Shown in pieces: positions 1 through 6,020 of a DNA stretch of 6,020 nucleotides. This DNA is from Desulfobia sp. (GTDB taxonomy: Bacteria; Desulfobacterota; Desulfobulbia; Desulfobulbales; SURF-16): positions 1 through 6,020 of the forward strand of contig JAUWDC010000083.1 in the NCBI GenBank assembly GCA_030608985.1. Reading direction: 5' to 3'. The notes beneath the pieces are model-generated. The model ran no database searches, had not been told where the DNA came from, and was given only the letters and a program-made list of their open reading frames with translations. Numbering within the stretch: the stretch's first letter is position 1; the number at the start of each line of letters is the position of its first letter. Made by a program: the position numbers and the translations under genes.

Positions 1-1
1 G

Positions 2-832
2 ATAAAAAGAGGTTCTCCCATCGTTACGCTGAATACTGAAATACTTGATATAGACATTACGTTAACCAAGACACGAATTGACCAGATTGAGCTTCGCATT
101 CAGCATGCAGAGAAAAACTACAAGAGAATGGAAACCTTGTATAAAAAGGATGGTATAAGTGAAAGAGATTATGATGATGCTCTTTATACCTTCCAGGACT
201 TCCTGAAAGATAAACAGGTTGAACAAAAAGAATATGAAAAGCTCCTTATTCAGAAACGGAAAAGCGTTGTCCGGGCTCCGTATGATGGCATTATCCTCGA
301 AAAAAATATCGATTCAGGGGACTGGGTACAACAGGGAAAACAGCTTGTACGTATCGGCTCGACAAAAGATCTTTTTATTAAAGTCCCGGTTGCTGAAACC
401 TTGTTACGGCATGTCACTATCGGCGAGCAAGTACCTGTTATCATTAATGCTTTCGACACAAAAACTAATGGCATAATAAGTGATATCGATCCCACAGCTG
501 ACGCGAAAACAAAGAACATTTTTTTAAAAATTCGTATCCCGCCTATGGACAAGGTGGCAGAAAATATGTCTGCCTCCGTGTATATTCCAACCAGCAAAAA
601 ACATCTGCTCAGTATTATTCCCCGTGACGCCCTTATCAAGTTCCAGGGCAAAGACTTTGTCTATACAGTGAAAGAAGATAAAGCGGCAATTCTACCCGTT
701 AACATTGTGACGTATCTGGGTGACAGTGTCGGGGCGGATAATCCGTATTTTACAGAAGGCATGCCCATTGTGATCGAAGGCAATGAACGCTTGCAGCCTG
801 ACCAGCCGGTTGTCATTGCAGGAGAGAAGTAA
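2..832 (+). CDS. RND efflux periplasmic adaptor (membrane fusion protein), 3' part
   Basis: This is the periplasmic adaptor that bridges an RND inner-membrane pump to an outer-membrane channel. The reading frame is open to the left edge (first full codon at base 2), so the signal peptide and the start of the protein are missing; 276 residues are visible. Domains in order, numbered from the first visible codon: the end of the first lipoyl half (about 1-13), a short alpha-helical hairpin (about 14-88), the second lipoyl half starting at VRAPYDG (about 90-119), a beta-barrel (about 120-190) and a membrane-proximal domain to the C-terminus. The hairpin tip carries R-x3-L-x6-S, the pattern known from AcrA/MacA-type adaptors as the TolC-family contact. 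The ATG at 128 lies inside this hairpin and is not the start. The stop codon overlaps the permease start by one base, so the two are co-expressed. The family call is firm; the pump's substrate is unknown. Confidence 0.95.
   Translation: MKRGSPIVTLNTEILDIDITLTKTRIDQIELRIQHAEKNYKRMETLYKKDGISERDYDDALYTFQDFLKDKQVEQKEYEKLLIQKRKSVVRAPYDGIILEKNIDSGDWVQQGKQLVRIGSTKDLFIKVPVAETLLRHVTIGEQVPVIINAFDTKTNGIISDIDPTADAKTKNIFLKIRIPPMDKVAENMSASVYIPTSKKHLLSIIPRDALIKFQGKDFVYTVKEDKAAILPVNIVTYLGDSVGADNPYFTEGMPIVIEGNERLQPDQPVVIAGEK
820..825 (+). promoter_or_regulatory. Ribosome binding site of the RND permease gene
   Basis: AGGAGA ends six bases before the ATG at 832 and lies inside the last codons of the adaptor gene. 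Together with the TAATG overlap it fixes the permease start and suggests translational coupling, which would keep adaptor and pump in balance. Confidence 0.7.
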
Positions 833-3800
833 TGGACCTCATAGGTCTTTCTCTCAAAAAACCGGTCGCTGTTGCTGTCGCCGTCATTCTAGTGGTTATG
901 TTCGGCCTCATTGGCTTGAGCAAACTGCCGATACAGCTGACTCCCGACGTTGAGACACCCCAAATTACAGTAAGTACCACCTGGGGTGGCGCCACACCTT
1001 ACGAAATCGAAAAAGAGATCATTGAAGAACAGGAAGAAGTATTAAAGGGTATACAGGGCCTCACCAAAATGGAGAGCGCCAGCTACAACAGCTATGGAGA
1101 GGTGACCTTATCCTTTGCCTTGGAGACTGATATAGATGACGCTCTTCTCAGGGTATCAAACAAACTAAACGAAGTGCCCAGATATCCTGAAAATGCCAAC
1201 AAACCAGTCATCGAAGCGGCAGGAGCGCAAAGCTCTCCGGTCATCTGGATGATGCTCAAAACAAAATCGGATAACAAAGAGCCCATCCAGTATTTCATGA
1301 CTTTTTTCGAAAATAACATCCGCCAGCACCTCGAGCGGGTGAGGGGAGTCGCCTCTCTTTTCGTTTTCGGCGGCACTGAAAATGAATTGCATGTAACTCT
1401 CAACGATCAGGAGATGGCACGACATAATATTACCATCAACCAGATTATTACTGCCATCCAAAAGGCCAACAGGAACATTTCTGCAGGTGTCCTGGGGATA
1501 GGAAAGAAAAATTATCGCATCCGTACCGTCAGTCAGTTTCAATCGCCCCTTGAAGTACTTGATGTGGTGGTTTTTGATGATGGCATAAATCGCATATATC
1601 TCCGGGATGTGGCCAGTGTCTCCAACGGCCACAAAAAGGAAGATGTCTCCGTACTCCACAATGGCACTCCGGTCATTGTCATTGGAGTGAGAAAGGAACA
1701 GGGGGCAAATGTCCTTACAATGACAGACCTGATTGAGGAGGAAGTGAAACGCTTAAACGATGGTATCCTCGGTCAAAATGAACTCTTCATTGATATGGTC
1801 TATGACCAGCGACCCTATATCACTACGGCGATTAATCTCGTAAAGCAGAATGTGATGATTGGTGGTTTGCTGGCTATTGCTGTTCTCCTGCTCTTTTTAC
1901 GAAGTGTCAGGTCTACAGTTGCCACAGCTGTCGCCATCCCTATTTCTGCCATAGGAACCTTTATTTTCCTCTGGATCCTGGGGCGGAACATTAATGTAGT
2001 GAGCCTGGCCGGTATTTCTTTTGCGGTGGGCATGCTGGTGGATAACTCCATTGTTGTCCTGGAAAATATTGACCGCCACCGAAAGATGGGCAAAAACTCA
2101 TATACGGCGGCGTATGAAGGGGCCAAAGAGGTCTGGGGTGCTGTTCTCGCATCCACAGCAACGACTGTTGCCGTCTTTTTGCCCGTCATATTTATCCAGG
2201 AAGAGGCAGGCCAGCTTTTTCGTGACATCGCCATTGCAATTACCTTTTCCATTCTTCTCAGCCTCTTTGTTTCAATATCAGTCATTCCGACACTGATCCA
2301 TCAATTTTACAAAAAACAAAAGAAACAAAAGATCGGCAGGTTCCAGAAAAGTATTGTCGGGCCATTTTTCGTTTCTGTCATTATGAAATTTTCTAATTTC
2401 TGCCTGAAAAACGCTGTTACCCGAATCGCCACTGTCGTCCTGTTTACCTCTTTTTCATTGGGACTCACGGCCTGGCTTCTGCCAAGCGCTGAATATCTTC
2501 CCCAAGGAAACAGGAACCTGATTTTAAATATACTTATTCCTCCTCCCGGCTATTCTGTCCAAAAAATGAGAGATATGGGTGATTATATTTTTCAGGAGGC
2601 AGACCCCTATTTTAAGGAGGATGGTAAGGATGGGGTTCCCCAGATAAAAGACATGTTCTATGTCGGGGCAGACCGCTTCCATCTTTTTGGCGGATTATCA
2701 ATTCATGAAACCCGGGCCAGGGAGATGATGCCGCTTTTCACCCGGATAATGCACTCGATCCCTGGAATTTTTGGCGTCAGCATCCAGTCTGGAATTTTTG
2801 AAAGCGGTATCGGAGAGGGGCGAACCGTGGATGTCAATGTCTCCGGGGAAGAAATAGATGCCATTATCCAGGCGTCCCGCATACTTTTCGGAAGTATAAG
2901 CGCACAGGTTCAAGGGGCCCAGATTCGCCCGGTTCCTTCTTTAGAAACCAGTTATCCTGAAGTTGAAATTATTGCACAGAAAGAAAAACTGGCCGCCAAT
3001 GGCTTAACCGAGGAAGATCTCGGTGTCTATGTTGATATCCTGATGGATGGCCGAAAAATTGAAGAATACCGACCTGAAGGCACAAAACAGATTGATCTTA
3101 TCCTGAAAGGATCCGACAGTACTTTTGAAACGCCGGAAGCCATCCTGAACGGTACTATTGTCAACAGTTTTGGCAACCTTATTCGTGTGGGAGATGTTTC
3201 CAGCCTCAAATACGGTGAAGGGATGCCCCAGATTAATCATCTGGAAAGAAAGAGGACCATCACTCTTCAGGTAACTCCGCCTGCGGAACTTCCTCTGCAA
3301 ACTGCCATGGAAATCATTGAAAATGATATTATTGCTCCACTGCAAAAGGCCGGCTCGCTACAGGGTGTCGAAATAGAAGTGGGCGGCAATGCCGACAAGC
3401 TCACACAGACCCGTCTCGCCCTCCAGTGGAACCTGCTGCTTGCCCTTGTCATAACGTACCTGCTGATGGCGGCACTTTTTGAGAATTTTTTGTACCCTTT
3501 TATTATTCTCTTTTCTGTGCCGCTGGCCGCAGCCGGTGGATTCATAGGATTGAGAGCAGTGAATGCCTTTATTGCTCCACAGGGATTTGATGTTCTGACA
3601 ATGCTTGGCTTTATCATCCTGATAGGGACAGTGGTCAACAATGCCATTCTCATCGTCCATCAGTCATTGAACAATGTTCGTTATAACAGCCTGGAAGGCG
3701 TTCCTGCTGTTTCAGAGGCTGTGCAGACACGAATTCGCCCCATTTTCATGAGTGCAGCAACAAGTCTTCTCGGTCTGCTGCCCCTTGTTATTTCAACCGG

Positions 3801-3936
3801 ATCAGGCAGTGAGCTTTATCGGGGACTGGGCAGCATACTGCTCGGGGGGCTTGCCATGTCTACAGTTTTCACCCTCTTTGTTATCCCTTCCCTACTCGCC
3901 TTTTTTATAGGCTTTGAACAGAGAAGAACCCGCTAA
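832..3936 (+). CDS. RND family efflux pump permease (AcrB-like, HAE type)
   Basis: This is the inner-membrane, proton-driven pump subunit of a tripartite efflux system. At 1034 residues it is full length for the AcrB family. The architecture is the usual duplicated one: TM1 (about 10-30), a large periplasmic loop (about 31-335), TM2-TM7 (about 338-551, with a basic cytosolic linker near 493-507), a second periplasmic loop (about 552-863) and TM8-TM12 (about 865-1028). TM4 reads FAVGMLVDNSIVVLENI and TM10 reads IGTVVNNAILIV. Aligned by eye to AcrB, D407 is kept (D404), D408 is N405, K940 is N936, R971 is kept (R967) and T978 is S974. The relay is therefore altered but has not lost all charge. 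The CzcA-type TM4 pattern of metal exporters is absent, so export of organic compounds (drugs, lipids, solvents or similar) is more likely; that is inference. It starts at 832, overlapping the adaptor stop and preceded by a good ribosome binding site. No frameshift or internal stop is seen. Confidence 0.97.
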   Translation: MDLIGLSLKKPVAVAVAVILVVMFGLIGLSKLPIQLTPDVETPQITVSTTWGGATPYEIEKEIIEEQEEVLKGIQGLTKMESASYNSYGEVTLSFALETDIDDALLRVSNKLNEVPRYPENANKPVIEAAGAQSSPVIWMMLKTKSDNKEPIQYFMTFFENNIRQHLERVRGVASLFVFGGTENELHVTLNDQEMARHNITINQIITAIQKANRNISAGVLGIGKKNYRIRTVSQFQSPLEVLDVVVFDDGINRIYLRDVASVSNGHKKEDVSVLHNGTPVIVIGVRKEQGANVLTMTDLIEEEVKRLNDGILGQNELFIDMVYDQRPYITTAINLVKQNVMIGGLLAIAVLLLFLRSVRSTVATAVAIPISAIGTFIFLWILGRNINVVSLAGISFAVGMLVDNSIVVLENIDRHRKMGKNSYTAAYEGAKEVWGAVLASTATTVAVFLPVIFIQEEAGQLFRDIAIAITFSILLSLFVSISVIPTLIHQFYKKQKKQKIGRFQKSIVGPFFVSVIMKFSNFCLKNAVTRIATVVLFTSFSLGLTAWLLPSAEYLPQGNRNLILNILIPPPGYSVQKMRDMGDYIFQEADPYFKEDGKDGVPQIKDMFYVGADRFHLFGGLSIHETRAREMMPLFTRIMHSIPGIFGVSIQSGIFESGIGEGRTVDVNVSGEEIDAIIQASRILFGSISAQVQGAQIRPVPSLETSYPEVEIIAQKEKLAANGLTEEDLGVYVDILMDGRKIEEYRPEGTKQIDLILKGSDSTFETPEAILNGTIVNSFGNLIRVGDVSSLKYGEGMPQINHLERKRTITLQVTPPAELPLQTAMEIIENDIIAPLQKAGSLQGVEIEVGGNADKLTQTRLALQWNLLLALVITYLLMAALFENFLYPFIILFSVPLAAAGGFIGLRAVNAFIAPQGFDVLTMLGFIILIGTVVNNAILIVHQSLNNVRYNSLEGVPAVSEAVQTRIRPIFMSAATSLLGLLPLVISTGSGSELYRGLGSILLGGLAMSTVFTLFVIPSLLAFFIGFEQRRTR

Positions 3937-4028
3937 AAACTGATAAGGCTCTACGTTTTGTCCAAGACTCCGCTTAGAAAAAGTGGCCTGTCGGCAACAT
4001 ATCCACGTTACGGTGGTTGGAACAAATT

Positions 4029-4114
4029 ATTTTGGATTTTAGATTTTGGATTTTGGAAAAAACATCCCGAACCCACATTCCGAAATCCAAAATCCGAAAT
4101 CCGAAATCCGAAAT
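4029..4114. repeat. Heptamer-built inverted repeat between convergent genes
   Basis: The left arm (4029-4056) is four 7-base units: ATTTTGG, ATTTTAG, ATTTTGG, ATTTTGG. After a 23-base spacer, the right arm (4080-4114) is five units: CCGAAAT, CCAAAAT, then CCGAAAT three times. The first four right units are nearly the reverse complement of the left arm. As plus-strand RNA, 27 of 28 positions pair (24 Watson-Crick and 3 G-U). As minus-strand RNA the three wobbles become C-A mismatches, leaving 24 Watson-Crick pairs and one wobble. No T-run follows the stem in either direction, so it is not a standard intrinsic terminator, though it could protect or end the efflux mRNA. From memory, similar AATCC-rich heptamer repeats are scattered through intergenic regions of several environmental bacterial genomes; I could not check this. 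The spacer around it (3937-4028 and 4115-4210) shows no convincing gene. Confidence 0.85.
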
Positions 4115-4188
4115 CGCGCGTATTGATGCCTGCTAACTGCCTAGTGTTAAAGGACTTATTTCAAATCGACACAAAATTGTTTATATGA

Positions 4189-4203
4189 AGGTGCTAAGCG
4201 CCT
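4189..4203. other. Small hairpin near the 3' end of the minus-strand unit
   Basis: AGGTGC, a three-base loop TAA, then GCGCCT can form a 6-bp stem. In plus-strand RNA it has five Watson-Crick pairs and one G-U; in minus-strand RNA the same position is a C-A mismatch. It lies eight bases beyond the stop codon of the small membrane protein gene, where a terminator would be expected, but no U-tract follows on either strand. A weak terminator or chance are both possible. Confidence 0.2.
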
Positions 4204-4210
4204 AAACCGG

Positions 4211-4471
4211 TTACATGTCAACAATTGCAGACACCCACTTCTGAACCAGTGCTACCGGACCATCACTGGCGAATAATAATAATCCCCCCACAACACATGC
4301 TGCAATCAAAAGGCCAATAAGAACAGGGGCCGCTACAACCGCCCAGACTGTACCTTTGGCAACTTCCTGCTTCGCATCTACACTGTCAGCACTCTCTATC
4401 TCAATTCTTGATTTTGCTCTTGTTTCAATGTGCATTGGCAATGGTTTCATGACATGTTTTTTTTCATTCAT
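4211..4471 (-). CDS. Small single-pass membrane protein of unknown function
   Basis: An 86-residue protein that I do not recognise. Residues 1-39 are polar and charged: a basic start (KKH, K9), a mixed basic/acidic stretch (R18 to E26) and then an acidic patch around D29-D32. A single strong hydrophobic segment spans about 41-68, rich in Ala, Val, Leu and Gly with a GG pair at 62-63 and one Cys (C59). A short tail of about 18 residues follows. With basic residues at the N-terminus, the N-terminus is probably cytoplasmic. The ATG at 4471 is preceded by a weak GAGTGG element six bases away; the inner Met codons 8 and 13 have no better site. It begins 40 bases after the ftsH stop on the same strand with no visible terminator between, so co-transcription is likely. 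The plausible membrane-protein layout supports a real gene, but no homology could be tested. A link to FtsH is only suggested by position. Confidence 0.6.
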   Translation of the reverse strand: MNEKKHVMKPLPMHIETRAKSRIEIESADSVDAKQEVAKGTVWAVVAAPVLIGLLIAACVVGGLLLFASDGPVALVQKWVSAIVDM

Positions 4472-4511
4472 TTCTAACCACTCATTTATCTATATCTTAA
4501 TAATGCCATTT

Positions 4512-6020
4512 TCAGTTGGGCACATTGCCAGCACACGCCATACCATCACCAGCAGAGCGAGCAGATTTCCCCGCGGCTCTTTTAACAGTGGTGCATTTGT
4601 AAATAATTTCCACCTCCTCCTTATCAAGAGTTTCATTTACAAGCAGCATGTCGGCAAGATAAATCAAAAAATCCCTCTCAGTGGACAGGACTTCCTTGGC
4701 TTCCCGATAACAGGCCTCAACCACTTTTTTTATTTCCCTATCAATGGTCTGCCCTGTCTCTTCACTATACACTGTTCTATTCAGCTGTTCCCCGAGAAAC
4801 CCCCCATCCTCTCTCAAGTAGGACATGGGGCCAATGTTGTCACTCATACCCCACTTGCACACCATCTTGGTTGCCAGATCAACCGCCTGACGAAAATCAT
4901 CTTCTGCTCCGGTTGTTTGCTGATGCAGACAGATTTCCTCTGCTGCCCGACCACCCATCAGTATTTTGATTCTGGTCAGAATATACTCTTTGGGATAGGC
5001 ATGGCGATCAGCCAGGGGAAGCTGTTGGGTGTGGCCAAGGGCCTTACCTCGGGGAATGATAGTAATTTTATGCAGAGGATCCGCCTCTGGAAGAAATTTG
5101 GCTAAAATGGCATGACCAGCCTCATGGTAAGCCATGGTTTCACGGTCCTTGTCGCTGATCACAAGCCCTTTTCTCTCAATACCCATCATGATTCTATCTT
5201 TGGCAATCTCAAAATGGTCCGGCTTGATCTCATCATCGCCGTACCTGCCGGCAATCAAGGCTGCCTCATTCATAAGACTTGCCAGCTCCGCTCCAGTAAA
5301 TCCAGGGGTACCCCTGGCAACTTTATCCAGATCAACACTCTCTGAAACCACCATCTTCTTGGCATACACCCCAAGAATCTGCATTCTTCCTTTCACATCC
5401 GGAGGAACAATGTTGATTTGCCGGTCAAAACGACCAGGCCTCAAAAGAGCCGGATCCAAAATATCCGGACGATTCGTTGCAGCAAGGGTAATGATCGTCT
5501 GGTCAGAGGAAAAGCCATCCAGCTCAACAAGCAGAGCATTTAATGTCTGACCTCTTTCATCCTGGCCTCCGGCAGTAGCTCCGGCACTGCGATGACCACC
5601 CACAGCATCAATCTCATCAATAAATACAATACATGGTGTATTTTTCTTGGCCTCATTGAACAGCTCTCGGACTCTGGAAGCACCTACCCCCACAAACATT
5701 TCAACAAAATCCGACCCGCTGATACTGAAAAAAGGAACCCCTGCCTCTCCCGCAACAGCTCGTGCCAACAGTGTCTTACCCGTTCCAGGAGGCCCCTGGA
5801 ACAGGATGCCTCTGGGAATTACCGCCCCTAACCGGCCATATTGCTTGGGACGTTGAAGGAAATCTACAATCTCCAGCAACTCCTCCTTCGCCTCTGGTAT
5901 TCCAGCCACATCCCTGAAGGTCACTCTGTCCTTGGCAGAAGAATTCGACATTTTGTCCTTGGCAAATGTCGAGGTTTCCTCTTCCGGCGCCTGAGGTTTA
6001 CGGAGAAGGGAGAACCAGAC
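4512..6020 (-). CDS. ftsH: ATP-dependent zinc metalloprotease FtsH, 5' end beyond window
   Basis: FtsH is a hexameric AAA+ protease of the inner membrane that extracts and degrades membrane and unstable cytosolic proteins. The frame stays open from the ATG at 5951 to the right edge (23 more codons, starting VWFSLLRK, apparently the end of the second TM segment and its linker), so 5951 is an internal Met. Roughly 115 N-terminal residues are outside the window, judged against E. coli FtsH. Counting that Met as 1: Walker A GPPGTGKT at 53-60, pore loop F86-V87-G88, Walker B with D112-E113, second region of homology with R171, R174 and R177 around RPGRFDR, zinc site HEAGH at 276-280 and the likely third zinc ligand D352. 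All key catalytic residues are present, so it should be active. The C-terminal tail after about residue 452 is short, rich in Ala, Gly and Ser, with two Cys. A small membrane protein gene follows on the same strand. The assignment is firm; whether it is the main or a secondary FtsH of the cell cannot be told. Confidence 0.97.
   Translation of the reverse strand, partial: VWFSLLRKPQAPEEETSTFAKDKMSNSSAKDRVTFRDVAGIPEAKEELLEIVDFLQRPKQYGRLGAVIPRGILFQGPPGTGKTLLARAVAGEAGVPFFSISGSDFVEMFVGVGASRVRELFNEAKKNTPCIVFIDEIDAVGGHRSAGATAGGQDERGQTLNALLVELDGFSSDQTIITLAATNRPDILDPALLRPGRFDRQINIVPPDVKGRMQILGVYAKKMVVSESVDLDKVARGTPGFTGAELASLMNEAALIAGRYGDDEIKPDHFEIAKDRIMMGIERKGLVISDKDRETMAYHEAGHAILAKFLPEADPLHKITIIPRGKALGHTQQLPLADRHAYPKEYILTRIKILMGGRAAEEICLHQQTTGAEDDFRQAVDLATKMVCKWGMSDNIGPMSYLREDGGFLGEQLNRTVYSEETGQTIDREIKKVVEACYREAKEVLSTERDFLIYLADMLLVNETLDKEEVEIIYKCTTVKRAAGKSARSAGDGMACAGNVPN

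Noticed and set aside
128..130. ATG at 128 as start of the adaptor gene
   Set aside because: The frame is open upstream to the window edge and the upstream codons encode the end of the lipoyl half and the first hairpin helix, which the protein needs.
1663..1689. Inverted repeat CACTCC / GGAGTG inside the permease gene
   Set aside because: Only six bases per arm in a well-conserved coding region; expected by chance.
4029..4114. Possible CRISPR array
   Set aside because: The units are 7 bases long and adjoin without unique spacers, and the two halves are inverted; nothing matches CRISPR repeats of 23-47 bases.
3958..4188. Plus-strand frame of 76 codons starting at a TTG in the convergent spacer
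   Set aside because: Its middle is just the heptamer repeat translated (runs such as RNPKSEIRNPKS), the start codon is weak with no ribosome binding site, and the rest has no protein-like pattern.
4205..4212. 8-base perfect palindrome AACCGGTT at the stop of the small membrane protein gene
   Set aside because: Too short to be meaningful alone; no partner site elsewhere near a promoter was noticed.
4609..4620. Minus-strand GGAGGAGGTGG, a strong Shine-Dalgarno-like sequence inside ftsH
   Set aside because: It encodes the conserved KEEVE stretch of FtsH, and the nearby ATG opens a frame that stops after four codons.
4356..5105. Plus-strand frame of 249 codons
   Set aside because: It lies antisense to the conserved protease domain of ftsH and its start is inside the small membrane protein gene; it is a shadow frame.

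Overview
The window holds two convergent transcription units. It most resembles the chromosome of a Gram-negative bacterium: it carries a periplasmic adaptor plus an inner-membrane RND pump, and an FtsH-type membrane protease. Moderate base composition, the style of the proteins and a dispersed-looking heptamer inverted repeat suggest a Desulfobacterota-like (deltaproteobacterial) lineage. That placement is inference and cannot be settled from this sequence alone.

Left unit, plus strand (1-3936). The 3' part of an RND membrane fusion (adaptor) protein runs in from the left edge. It overlaps by one base (TAATG) the complete gene for a 1034-residue RND permease. Together they would form the periplasmic and inner-membrane parts of a tripartite efflux pump. 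No outer-membrane channel gene is in view; it may lie upstream or elsewhere.

Convergent spacer (3937-4210). It holds no convincing gene. Its main content is an inverted repeat made of 7-base units: four ATTTTGG-type copies, then five CCGAAAT-type copies. The unit variation makes a plus-strand transcript fold better, through G-U wobble pairs, than a minus-strand transcript. A small hairpin lies close to the end of the minus-strand unit.

Right unit, minus strand (6020-4211). An ftsH gene enters from the right edge. Its AAA+ and zinc-protease domains are complete, but its N-terminal membrane part is outside the window. Forty bases downstream is a small gene for an 86-residue single-pass membrane protein of unknown function, probably in the same operon.

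Most of the window is ordinary. The points most worth a second look are the altered proton-relay residues of the RND pump (AcrB-equivalent D408 and K940 are both asparagine), the heptamer inverted repeat with strand-biased folding, and the small membrane protein behind ftsH. I do not see evidence of a wholly new system.
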